Source: Stenotrophomonas maltophilia (lineage in GTDB: Bacteria > Pseudomonadota > Gammaproteobacteria > Xanthomonadales > Xanthomonadaceae). Taken from it: a stretch of DNA of 52,544 nt. This document shows positions 7,712-15,111 of this stretch, piece after piece (the first letter of the stretch is position 1; every line of letters begins with the position of its first letter). The notes beneath the pieces were generated by a model. That model was not told the DNA's origin and did not search any database. It was given only the letters and a program-made list of their open reading frames with translations. The stretch covers positions 1-52,544 of the forward strand of contig NZ_RAVT01000051.1 of the NCBI RefSeq assembly GCF_013464915.1, given 5' to 3'. Made by a program: the position numbers and the translations under genes.

Positions 7712-7905
7712 GTGGACAGCCTCGCCAGGGTCAGCACCCACGCCAACGCCAAACCGGCCAGGATTTGGGCACGCAAACGGTAACGCACACGAAGCGCCCC
7801 GCTGGCGTGGCGGGCATTGACCCAATGGATACCGGCCAGGCCCAGGACAGCGGCCAGGAGCGCTGCAGCCAACATGGCGGCCAGCACCGCGCCCACGGTG
7901 GTCAT
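7708..7905 (-). CDS. Tiny membrane protein, two segments
   Basis: This 65-residue protein has a hydrophobic N-terminal segment (VGAVLAAMLAAALLAAVLG), a short basic loop (HASGALRVRYRLRAQ) and a second segment (ILAGLALAWVLTLA). The ATG at 7905 overlaps the upstream stop by four bases (ATGA) and the gene's own stop overlaps the next start, so its reality rests on tight coupling. Function unknown; small hairpin membrane proteins of this type are common in conjugative and envelope operons. Confidence 0.65.
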   Translation of the reverse strand: MTTVGAVLAAMLAAALLAAVLGLAGIHWVNARHASGALRVRYRLRAQILAGLALAWVLTLARLST

Positions 7906-8090
7906 GCCAGCGCTCCGGCCATGGTGGCCAGGACGAACCACTGTCCAGCGATGAGGCCGTAGCCGACGAGCAATCCCTCCAAGCCCGCCCAGCGTTGGCC
8001 GGGGGTGCGCAGCAGCGCCGCGCTGTCGTTGAGCAAGGACCACCCGGAGAGAATGGACAGCCACTCAAAGTCAATGGTCGTAGCGGTCAT
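7902..8090 (-). CDS. Tiny membrane-associated protein
   Basis: This 62-residue protein begins MTATTIDFEWLSILSGWSLL and ends in a hydrophobic segment (LVGYGLIAGQWFVLATMAGA). Its start lies inside the upstream gene (20-bp overlap) and its stop overlaps the following start by four bases. No family is recognised. It probably forms a small membrane complex with the products of 7708-7905 and 8071-8439. Confidence 0.62.
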   Translation of the reverse strand: MTATTIDFEWLSILSGWSLLNDSAALLRTPGQRWAGLEGLLVGYGLIAGQWFVLATMAGALA

Positions 8091-8439
8091 AGATCGAGCC
8101 CTCCCCTCCAGCGGAATTGATGGTGGAGGGCAACATGATCTCCTCGTTTTTCGCGCGCCCGAACACGCTGGCAAACACGTCCTTGAGCGAGGTGCTTTGG
8201 GCCGCGTCCAGTTCGGCTTGGCGCGCATACTCGTCCAGCCCCGACGGGAACACCTGGCGTGCGCCGTTGACGGCGCCGCGCAACCCGCTGGCGTTGGGCA
8301 TGCTCGCCCCAAAGGTGCGGTTCCACGTATCGGAAAACCGGTCCAAGCCGTCCATGCCCATGAAAAACAATCGCCCCAGCACCAGGGCAACCACGATGTT
8401 GACGACAAGCCGCTTCGTCAGTCTGAATCCAATGAACAT
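8071..8439 (-). CDS. Single-pass membrane protein, unknown function
   Basis: This 122-residue protein has one N-terminal membrane segment (LVVNIVVALVLGRLFFMGM, about residues 11-29), so the remaining 90 residues should face the periplasm. That part has a helical stretch (LDEYARQAELDAAQSTSLKD) and ends in an acidic tail. It is the first gene of the run down to 7529, with GGGGGAGA just upstream of ATG 8439. The family is not recognised. Confidence 0.7.
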   Translation of the reverse strand: MFIGFRLTKRLVVNIVVALVLGRLFFMGMDGLDRFSDTWNRTFGASMPNASGLRGAVNGARQVFPSGLDEYARQAELDAAQSTSLKDVFASVFGRAKNEEIMLPSTINSAGGEGSIYDRYDH

Positions 8440-8554
8440 CTCTCCCCCTTTGTATTTCGTTGGTCGGTGTCAGACGAACGCATCGCGAACGTCATACGTT
8501 TGGGATACACCTGCACGAAAAACCCGCAAGGGGATCGCTTTGACTAAAGAGAAG

Positions 8555-8576
8555 AACCGGGAGAAAAGCCCGGTTT
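8555..8576 (-). terminator. Hairpin downstream of 8610-8804
   Basis: An ACCGGG/CCCGGT stem with a seven-base A-rich loop is followed on the minus strand by TTCTTCTCTTT. It lies 30-50 bp after the stop of the minus-strand gene at 8610 and before the promoter region of the 8439 operon. Confidence 0.55.
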
Positions 8577-8609
8577 TGAGGGAGTGAAACGAAGGGGCTC
8601 AATGCCCCT

Positions 8610-8804
8610 TCAGGTGAACCACCCGAGATCGACGCGGTCCAGATCGTGGTCTTCGCCGAACGTGAGGGCAGCCTCTCGGGGCTGCAGGTCGGCGTAGCGG
8701 GCCAGCTCGGTATCGGTCAACCCGGCGTCCTGGATGGTGAGGGCGAAGTGCGCTTGCAGAGCGGCGTTGAAGGCGGTGCACCACTGGGCGTTGATGGTCG
8801 TCAT
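8610..8804 (-). CDS. Small hypothetical protein
   Basis: This 64-residue soluble protein begins MTTINAQWCTAFNAALQAHF and is acidic at its C-terminus (GEDHDLDRVDLGWF). The central TIQDAGLTDTELARYADLQP segment looks like a small three-helix fold. ATG 8804 has GGGAGAAC upstream. A stable hairpin separates it from the preceding gene at 8855 on the same strand. Related short proteins are frequent on xanthomonad mobile elements, but I cannot name a family. Confidence 0.6.
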   Translation of the reverse strand: MTTINAQWCTAFNAALQAHFALTIQDAGLTDTELARYADLQPREAALTFGEDHDLDRVDLGWFT

Positions 8805-8829
8805 GGGTGTTCTCCCTGAGGAAATGAAA

Positions 8830-8847
8830 GGGGCCCCGAAGGGCCCC
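8830..8847 (-). terminator. GC-rich hairpin between two small genes
   Basis: A GGGGCCC/GGGCCCC perfect stem closes on a four-base loop that reads TTCG on the minus strand, a very stable tetraloop. Minus-strand sequence after the stem is TTTCATTTCC. It sits 8 bp after the stop at 8855 and can act as a terminator or an mRNA-stabilising end. Confidence 0.7.
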
Positions 8848-8854
8848 GTGGGGT

Positions 8855-9064
8855 TCACGCGTCTTTGGGCTCAGGGAGGCGGAGCACGACCACCCCGCTG
8901 AACGGCAGGGCGTTGAGGACGAGGCGGTAGCCCTTGCCGTCCTGGTGCGGCCAGGCCGCGCCGATCTTCGACCAGTTGCTGTGCTTCTCGCCCTGGACTT
9001 CGTATTCCTCCACCAGAAAGGCGTCGAGGCGGTCGGTGGCGGGCTGGGAGTTCTTCTTGGCCAT
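8855..9064 (-). CDS. Small conserved-type soluble protein
   Basis: This 69-residue protein (MAKKNSQPATDRLDAFLVEE, then a beta-rich part with HSNWSKIGAAWPHQDGKGYR) resembles short DUF736-like proteins carried on conjugative plasmids and integrative elements. That likeness is from memory of the pattern: a KIGAAWPH..GKGY strand pair, then a hydrophobic strand GVVVLRLPE. ATG 9064 has GGAGC six bases upstream, and the leader holds an imperfect inverted repeat (9080-9088 with 9094-9104). Confidence 0.65.
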   Translation of the reverse strand: MAKKNSQPATDRLDAFLVEEYEVQGEKHSNWSKIGAAWPHQDGKGYRLVLNALPFSGVVVLRLPEPKDA

Positions 9065-9493
9065 GGTGTTGCTCCGTTGGGTTCGAGCGGATTGCTCGCG
9101 AACCGATCCGGGGAGACGAAAGGCCGTGCAGCACCTCGGCAGCGACGAAGCGGCAGCGCAGGAGGCCAGAGAGGCCGAAACACCGTGGAGGAGTGCAACG
9201 CACTTGCGCTCGGACGCGTGGACCCAAGGTTTCGCACCCGGCAATCGCGCCCACCGGGGACGTGGCCCGGTTTCAGAACGCCCTCCCCTCGTGGGCTTGG
9301 TGGAAGACGGTCCAAGCGCTCGCATCCCAAGGGTGGAGTGACCCGGTCCGTTGCAAAGGACCCACAACGCGTCGTATAACCACCGTGCCGGTCGCTTGAA
9401 GCGTCGGTGCTGTGCTCGGCCGCCTTAGGGGCCGGGTGCCCGAGGTCCACCCAATGGGGGCGCGGGAATCCTTTTCGATTCCGGAGCCCACCG
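9065..9493. other. Intergenic region between divergent small genes
   Basis: No gene is supported here. The stretch holds the leader hairpin GGTTCGAGC/GCTCGCGAACC (9080-9104) of the minus-strand gene and should carry the promoter of the HNH gene starting at 9494. Open frames on both strands lack start signals and recognisable protein. Confidence 0.4.
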
Positions 9494-9877
9494 TTGAGCA
9501 CGAAGACCCTCAAAACCCTGCGCACCCGTTCTTTTCACGCCCAGCAAGGCCGTTGCTACTACTGCAGCGGCCCGATGTGGCTGTGCTCGCCCGACGAGTT
9601 GGGCCTGCGCCCCCGTTCGGCCGCCCCTTTCCGATGCACGGCAGAACACCTGCTGGCCCGCCAGGACGGTGGGAAGGACGTGGCGGGCAATGTCGTGGCC
9701 GCGTGCCACCTGTGCAACCTGCGGCGCCACAAACGCCCCACTCCAGCTCCCTCACCGCAGGTGTATCGCGACCGGGTCCAACGGCGCGTGGCCCAAGGAA
9801 AGTGGCACGTGCCCTGCCCCCGATTGGCCATCTCCAGCCGCGCCCAAGCGATTACCATGGAACCGTCGGTGCGGTGA
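9494..9877 (+). CDS. Small HNH-type endonuclease, copy 1
   Basis: This 127-residue protein has a zinc-binding HNH pattern: CYYC (residues 21-24), CTAEHLLARQ with histidine 52, GNVVAACHLCN with asparagine 66 and cysteines 71 and 74, then RRHK. The TTG at 9494 is chosen because it makes the N-terminus line up with the paralogue at 20933 (KTLRTRSFHAQQGRC against QRLRTEAFLAQKGRC). HNH proteins of this size nick or cut DNA; roles range from restriction to phage packaging. The gene precedes the HelD-like helicase by 30 bp on the same strand, so the two may be co-transcribed. Confidence 0.8.
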   Translation: MSTKTLKTLRTRSFHAQQGRCYYCSGPMWLCSPDELGLRPRSAAPFRCTAEHLLARQDGGKDVAGNVVAACHLCNLRRHKRPTPAPSPQVYRDRVQRRVAQGKWHVPCPRLAISSRAQAITMEPSVR

Positions 9878-9907
9878 CGTCTCCCCACCGGCGTTTCCAG
9901 GGGACAT

Positions 9908-12900
9908 GTGGGACAAGGAATGGCAAAGGAATGGGGCCCATCGTGGGTGGGCCAACACGTAACGGGATCATCGGATTGGCGTTTGCGCCTAGAGGGCCTG
10001 GAGCTCGCCCTGGCGCTGGACGGTCGCACCTATCGGGTCAACGTCGAGGACGAGGCCACTTACCGCGTTAACGCCGGCACCTTCTGGACCGACATCACGT
10101 TCCATCCTGGACAGGGCCGGGAAGTAAGGGCCGACGGGTTGCCCAACGCCCAAGGCGCCGCCTTGGTTCAAGCTTTGAACGTGGCGTTGACGGAGAAGCG
10201 CCTGCGCGAGGACGTGGCGTTCCTCAAGGGCCAGCAGCGCACGATCGACGCGTGGCTGGCCCACAAGGCAGAACAAGAGCGGGGTTGCTTCGAGCAACGC
10301 CGCTGGTTCACCCACGAGCAGCAGGAGGATGTCCTCGCTGCCCGCCCCACGGTTGACCCGGCCGTCCTCCGATCGCGCCTGAAGAAGCCCGGCGTGGCGG
10401 TTCGGTTGGGACCGGCTGCCCAGGCGATCGAACGCTCGCTGGCCGCGTGGGAAGCCGACCACCGCCCGGCTTGGGCCGCGCTCAACGCTGCCCACGTGGA
10501 ACGCGAGCTGGTGGCCTGCAAAGACTTGCTGGACCGGGTGGAGAGCAAACCGCTCACCCCGGAACAGGCAAGGGCCGTGGTGTGCTTCGACAACCGCGTG
10601 CAGGTGGTGGCCTCGGCCGGCTCAGGCAAAACCTCGACCATGGTGGCCAAGGCGGCCTACGCCATCCACCGCGGATTCGTTGACCCCAAGCGGATCGTCT
10701 TGTTGGCGTTCAACAAGCAGGCCGCCGAAGAGCTCAAGGAGCGCGCGGCCTTGGCATTTGAGCGTTTGGGCATGGCGGAGGTGACGGTGGAGGCATCCAC
10801 CTTCCACGCGCTGGGTTTGCGCCTCATCGGCAAGGCCACCGGGGAAAAGCCCGACATTCCCGATTGGGCCACCGACGCGGCCGGCGGGGTGCGAAAGCTC
10901 ACCGACATCGTGGACCAGCTCAAAGACCGGTCGCTCGCGTTCCGCCGCCAGTGGGACCTGTTCCGCTTCGTCTTTGGCAAGGACCTTCCGGCGTTTGGTG
11001 CACCGGAGCCGTCGGACGTGTGGGACGCCCAGGGCAAGGGCGCGCTGGTCACCAACCGCGGCGAGCGGGTGAAGAGCGTGGAAGAGTTGATGATCGCCAA
11101 CTTGCTCTTCTTGAACGGGGTCAACTACCGCTACGAGGCCCCATACCCCCACCGCACCGCCGACGAAACGCACCGTCAATACAAGCCCGATTTCTACTAC
11201 CCCGACTTGAACCTGTTCCATGAACACTTCGCGCTCGACGCCAACGGCGTGCCACCAGCGCACTTCGAAGGCTACATGGATGGGGTGATCTGGAAGCGAC
11301 AGCTTCACGCGGAGAAAGGCACCGAGCTGTTTGAAACCACCAGCCACGGGTTGCGCCACGGCGACGACTTCGATCGGCTGGAGCGCGAACTGACCGACCG
11401 GGGGTTGGTGCTCGATCCCAACCCTGACCGGGAGATTCCCAAGGAAGGCCAGCAGCCCATGGCATCGGTCGAGCTCGTTGGGCTGGTGCGCACGTTTATG
11501 AGCCACGCCAAGAGCAACGGCTTGAGCGCATCGGATCTGCATCAGCGGTTGGACGCGATGCCCGCCGACACCTTCAAGCTGCGCTACCAGATGTTCCTGG
11601 ACATCGCCGTTCCGGTGATGGCGGCGTGGGACGAAGCCCTGGCAGCAGAGGATGGCATCGACTTTGAGGATATGCTCAACCTCGCCGCCAGCCATTTGGA
11701 AGGCGGGCGCGTGGAATCGCCTTACGACCTGGTGATGGCCGACGAGTTCCAAGACGCCTCGCGCGCCCGGGCCCGGTTGTGCCGCGCACTGGTCCAAGGC
11801 AAGGGCCGCTTCCTCTTCGCTGTGGGCGACGATTGGCAGTCGATCAACCGATTTGCCGGCGCGGACGTGTCGGTGATGACCGGCTTTCGCCAGTGGTTCG
11901 GCCACGGCCAGGTGCTCAAGCTGGAGCAAACGTTCCGCTGCCCCCAGGCGCTGTGCGACGTATCCAGTGCGTTTGTCTCCAAGAACCCGGGGCAGATCGC
12001 CAAGCGCGTGCATTCGGCCACCCCCGCCCACGGCCCAGTGCTCCAAGCGTTCCAGGTGGACACCAAGGACCAGCTGGCCGATGCAATCGACTGCTTCGTG
12101 GTGAAGCTGGCCGAGGGCGTGCGCGATGGCACGATCCCGCCGGGGCGTAACGGCAAGGTGTCGGTTTACGTCTTGGGCCGCTACAACGCTGATCGGCAGT
12201 ATGTGCCCACGAAGCAGAGCCGGTTCAACCGCTGGGTGGAGGTGTCGTTCCTGACGATCCACCGCTCCAAAGGCAGCGAAGCAGACTACGTCATCCTCCC
12301 GGAAATGATCAGCGCCCCGCGTCGGCGCAGCTTCCCCAACACCCGCACCGACGATCCGGTGTTGGCCCTTGCCATGCCCGAAGGAGAAACCTTCCCGCTG
12401 GGCGAAGAGCGCCGGCTGTTCTACGTGGCCCTGACCCGGGCTCGGCGCACCGTGGCGATGTTCACCGCCCAGGGGCAATGCTCGACGTTCCTTCGCGAAC
12501 TGGAAGAAGACGGGGCCGTGGTGCTCACCAACACCGATGGCGAGGCCGTCGAGGAAACGCCCTGCCCGGCCTGCAAGCAAGGAGTCTTGGTGCTGCGCAC
12601 GGGCCCTTACGGGGAGTTTCGCGCCTGTTCCAACTTCCCCGTTTGCAGCTACAAGCCGACGCGGCGCGGTGCAGCCCGCTCCCTCCCCACCACTCCACCG
12701 TCGCCCCACAAACGCGCGTCGGTGGTGCCTCCGAGCCGGCCAGTCCGCCCCGCCTCCGTTCCCCAGCCTGCATCTCCCAGGCGAACGCTTTTCTCCATGC
12801 TCGAATCCTTCAACAATGGGCTGGCGGAAATCAACCGCAACGTTGCCCGCGCCAGCGCTGTGCAAAGCGCGACGTCCGACTTGAAGCACCGAATCTTCGT

Positions 12901-13297
12901 TGAAAGAAGCGCGATAGAAAGCGCGTTGGATCTCGCGCGATCCGCAATCTCTCTGGAAGAAGAACTGAAAGACCCTCGCTTCAGAGAAGCTTACGAATCG
13001 CTGTCGGAAGCAATTGAGGCACACCGGGACGCCCCCGAAGACGCTCGGCCGCCGTTCAACACCCCACTGCCAACGTTCTCGCGCAGCCAGCAGCATCCAG
13101 ACGAAGACTTTGAAGCCGCGATCCAGCGGTCGTTTGACGGGCTGAGGGAGGACCGGGAAGCATTCCTTTCTGCAATCCATGGCCAGCTCGCGACGGACCC
13201 CGTCCTGCGCAGGCACTTTCTTACTTCGATCGAAAAGCTGTCCGCAGGCCACTACCTCGCAGTCCTAGACCCTACATCCTCTTGGAAACCAATCTAA
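9908..13297 (+). CDS. HelD-like (helicase IV) UvrD-family helicase with zinc finger and long C-terminal tail
   Basis: This 1129-residue SF1 helicase has an N-terminal helicase-IV-type beta domain (residues 20-90), Walker A ASAGSGKTS near 234, a TFHALG motif, a nuclease-like insertion around 420 (YKPDFYYPDLNLFHEHFALD), motif II-III MADEFQDASRARA and AVGDDWQSINRFAGAD near 635, and motifs V-VI with IHRSKGSEADYV and RRLFYVALTRAR. A topoisomerase-type C4 zinc ribbon follows (CPACKQ, then CSNFPVCSYKP; about 880-920), then a 200-residue helical tail. E. coli HelD has 684 residues, so this form is much longer. The start may be GTG 9908 or ATG 9920. It lies between an HNH protein and an HNH nuclease gene, which suggests a helicase-nuclease defence role. 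Confidence 0.85.
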   Translation: MGQGMAKEWGPSWVGQHVTGSSDWRLRLEGLELALALDGRTYRVNVEDEATYRVNAGTFWTDITFHPGQGREVRADGLPNAQGAALVQALNVALTEKRLREDVAFLKGQQRTIDAWLAHKAEQERGCFEQRRWFTHEQQEDVLAARPTVDPAVLRSRLKKPGVAVRLGPAAQAIERSLAAWEADHRPAWAALNAAHVERELVACKDLLDRVESKPLTPEQARAVVCFDNRVQVVASAGSGKTSTMVAKAAYAIHRGFVDPKRIVLLAFNKQAAEELKERAALAFERLGMAEVTVEASTFHALGLRLIGKATGEKPDIPDWATDAAGGVRKLTDIVDQLKDRSLAFRRQWDLFRFVFGKDLPAFGAPEPSDVWDAQGKGALVTNRGERVKSVEELMIANLLFLNGVNYRYEAPYPHRTADETHRQYKPDFYYPDLNLFHEHFALDANGVPPAHFEGYMDGVIWKRQLHAEKGTELFETTSHGLRHGDDFDRLERELTDRGLVLDPNPDREIPKEGQQPMASVELVGLVRTFMSHAKSNGLSASDLHQRLDAMPADTFKLRYQMFLDIAVPVMAAWDEALAAEDGIDFEDMLNLAASHLEGGRVESPYDLVMADEFQDASRARARLCRALVQGKGRFLFAVGDDWQSINRFAGADVSVMTGFRQWFGHGQVLKLEQTFRCPQALCDVSSAFVSKNPGQIAKRVHSATPAHGPVLQAFQVDTKDQLADAIDCFVVKLAEGVRDGTIPPGRNGKVSVYVLGRYNADRQYVPTKQSRFNRWVEVSFLTIHRSKGSEADYVILPEMISAPRRRSFPNTRTDDPVLALAMPEGETFPLGEERRLFYVALTRARRTVAMFTAQGQCSTFLRELEEDGAVVLTNTDGEAVEETPCPACKQGVLVLRTGPYGEFRACSNFPVCSYKPTRRGAARSLPTTPPSPHKRASVVPPSRPVRPASVPQPASPRRTLFSMLESFNNGLAEINRNVARASAVQSATSDLKHRIFVERSAIESALDLARSAISLEEELKDPRFREAYESLSEAIEAHRDAPEDARPPFNTPLPTFSRSQQHPDEDFEAAIQRSFDGLREDREAFLSAIHGQLATDPVLRRHFLTSIEKLSAGHYLAVLDPTSSWKPI

Positions 13298-13307
13298 GGA
13301 ACTCAGC

Positions 13308-13406
13308 ATGCGAATCACAGAGGCGTTCCGCCAGTATGGCGTGGAACTGAAGAACCCTCAGTTCACTTCCTCTGCCGTTGGGGCGATCCACGTCAAGTGG
13401 TGGTAA
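13308..13406 (+). pseudogene. 5' part of the HNH nuclease gene, out of frame
   Basis: ATG 13308 lies 10 bp after the helicase stop, with AAGGA before it, and opens a 32-codon frame (MRITEAFRQYGVELKNPQF, then TSSAVG) that ends at TAA 13406. Its protein reads as the natural beginning of the protein encoded from 13397 in another frame. A single missing G in the run at 13380-13383 would join them as SSAVGGDPRQVVVSLWAHNF. So this is most likely the true N-terminus of the next gene, cut off by a frameshift. Confidence 0.7.
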
Positions 13407-14539
13407 GTCTCTGGGCGCACAACTTCCAGCCGGACCGATCGCGCTACGTTGGTGATACGTCTCAGTGGAAGGGACAGGGAAAGCATTTCTTCCGACGCCA
13501 TCTCCAACAAGCCCTGGATGAGGGGCTGCCCATCCGTGTCGTGGTGGCTACGTCTGAAAGGCCCGATGAAGTCACCGCGGGCAATGCAGCCCGTGTGCGC
13601 AACGATTTTGAGCCCGATTTCAGCTTGGTAGGCCAGGTGGCCTCACTTAGCTCGAACGGATTTGAGTTGACGTTCGACCGGATGGGCGTGGCGCCCAATA
13701 GCGACGGAAACAGAAGTGACCGAGCACCGGTCAAATACTGGCACGTGGCCGAAGCTGTCACAGCGCTTGGAGGCCCGTCCTCGATCGCGGACATCCGCGC
13801 TTGGTTGAAAGAGCGCTACCCCACCGAAAATCACTCTGACGCCGGCGATAACCTCACGCTGCTGACCGTGAACGATGCCAATCGCAGGCATTACAACAAG
13901 GCTCGAACAGACTGGCGCTCCACTTCAAGCCATCCCCAGGATCTGGTGTTCCGCCAAGGGCGGTTACGTGAGGTGACGTATGAACCCTTCAACGCCAACG
14001 TGCATGGTCATTGGAGCCTGCAGCAGAACGGTGACGGCACATGGGTTGCGGTCAAGATTGCATCGACTCCCGAGTTGATGGTCGAGGCGCAGGCGCTACA
14101 AGAAGCCTTTGAACATCAGCCCCCCCTTGACTCAGAACACGATGCACGCGTCTGGAGCATGAGGGCCGTTGCCCAGCGCAGGGGCCAGCCGCTGTTCCGC
14201 GCCAGGCTGCTGGACGCCTACGGTGGCCGTTGCGCCATCACTGGCTGCTCAGCCGTGGAGGTGTTGGAAGCAGCCCATGTGCTGCCCTACCGCGGTGACC
14301 ACACTGACCGAATCGACAACGGCTTACTGCTGCGTGCAGACCTTCACACGCTATTCGATTGCGGGTTGCTCTGGGTTACCGAGGAACAAACCGTTGCTTT
14401 GGCTCCATCGCTGTTGCAGACGGACTACGCCCACCTGCAGGGCGTTTCCTTGCGGCTCCCCCAGCTGGCCACGAATCGACCTAACCCTGCACATCTGAAG
14501 GAACATGGCGACCGCTGTCGGGCTCGTTTGGCGAACTAA
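13397..14539 (+). CDS. HNH endonuclease, main part
   Basis: This frame of 380 residues starts at GTG 13397 and encodes an N-terminal beta-rich domain (VVSLWAHNFQPDRSRYVGD, to about residue 105), a winged-helix-like middle (ALGGPSSIADIRAWLKERYP, then DNLTLLTVNDANRRHYNKAR; about 115-175), and a C-terminal HNH domain (GGRCAITGCSAVEVLEAAHV, RIDNGLLLRADLHTLFDCGL; about 275-335) of the type found in modification-dependent restriction enzymes. The true start is probably ATG 13308, lost through the frameshift described there. If GTG 13397 is used the protein lacks about 27 residues. It follows the HelD-like gene closely and may act with it on invading DNA. Confidence 0.8.
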   Translation: MVVSLWAHNFQPDRSRYVGDTSQWKGQGKHFFRRHLQQALDEGLPIRVVVATSERPDEVTAGNAARVRNDFEPDFSLVGQVASLSSNGFELTFDRMGVAPNSDGNRSDRAPVKYWHVAEAVTALGGPSSIADIRAWLKERYPTENHSDAGDNLTLLTVNDANRRHYNKARTDWRSTSSHPQDLVFRQGRLREVTYEPFNANVHGHWSLQQNGDGTWVAVKIASTPELMVEAQALQEAFEHQPPLDSEHDARVWSMRAVAQRRGQPLFRARLLDAYGGRCAITGCSAVEVLEAAHVLPYRGDHTDRIDNGLLLRADLHTLFDCGLLWVTEEQTVALAPSLLQTDYAHLQGVSLRLPQLATNRPNPAHLKEHGDRCRARLAN

Positions 14540-14649
14540 AAACGTAGAACCTAAAGATTCCCGATGTCCTTCCGATAAACCAAAGTGCCAGACAATTGGC
14601 TCGTAATGCTTGGACCCCAAGCGAACTGACAACTTCTCAAGGACTCGGG

Positions 14650-14964
14650 ATGAAGCTCTCTTATCGCACCTCCACCCTCGCTCTCGCCGCCGCCCTGGCC
14701 CTGCCAGCGCTTGCCCATGCGGAAATCCTGAAGGGTGAGCGCATCGTCGGCCACTATGGATGCGGGACGATGATCTGCAACTTTGAAACGCCGGATGCAG
14801 GCACCTTCGATTTCGAGATGGAAGACAAGAACGTTGCACCCAAGATCTTTGCTGCTTGCAAGATCGACGATATTTGCGCCATCACCGGAGACTTTGACAT
14901 CGACAATGCGACCATCGTCAAAGTGACCACGGTGGAGAACAGCGGCCAGAAGCACCAGGACTGA
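14650..14964 (+). CDS. Small periplasmic protein
   Basis: This 104-residue precursor has a Sec signal peptide (MKLSYRTSTLALAAALALPA, cleavage after AHA near 24). The mature 80 residues carry four cysteines (YGCGTMIC, AACKIDDIC), suggesting two disulphides. No family is recognised. It stands alone, followed by a strong terminator that also serves the convergent gene ending at 15112. Confidence 0.7.
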   Translation: MKLSYRTSTLALAAALALPALAHAEILKGERIVGHYGCGTMICNFETPDAGTFDFEMEDKNVAPKIFAACKIDDICAITGDFDIDNATIVKVTTVENSGQKHQD

Positions 14965-14999
14965 CACCGCGCCGCAGAGATGCCAACCGGGCAAAAAAA

Positions 15000-15035
15000 G
15001 ACCCAGCGCCTGATCAGGCGCTGGGTCTTTTCTTA
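15000..15035. terminator. Bidirectional intrinsic terminator
   Basis: A stem of GACCCAGCGCCTGA paired with TCAGGCGCTGGGTC is flanked by A7 on the left and TTTTC on the right, so it can end transcription from both sides: the periplasmic-protein gene on the plus strand and the 16854-15112 operon on the minus strand. Confidence 0.9.
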
Positions 15036-15111
15036 GGGGACGCTCGATGAGACTTTCAGCAATCCCAACCTAGTGGCCCGGCGACAACTCACCGGGCCAC
15101 GGCCAGCCGCG

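Noticed and set aside
10622..13252. A 876-residue open frame antisense to the HelD-like helicase
   Set aside because: It is a high-GC shadow of the helicase gene; its protein has low-complexity composition and no motif, while the plus strand carries full helicase motifs.
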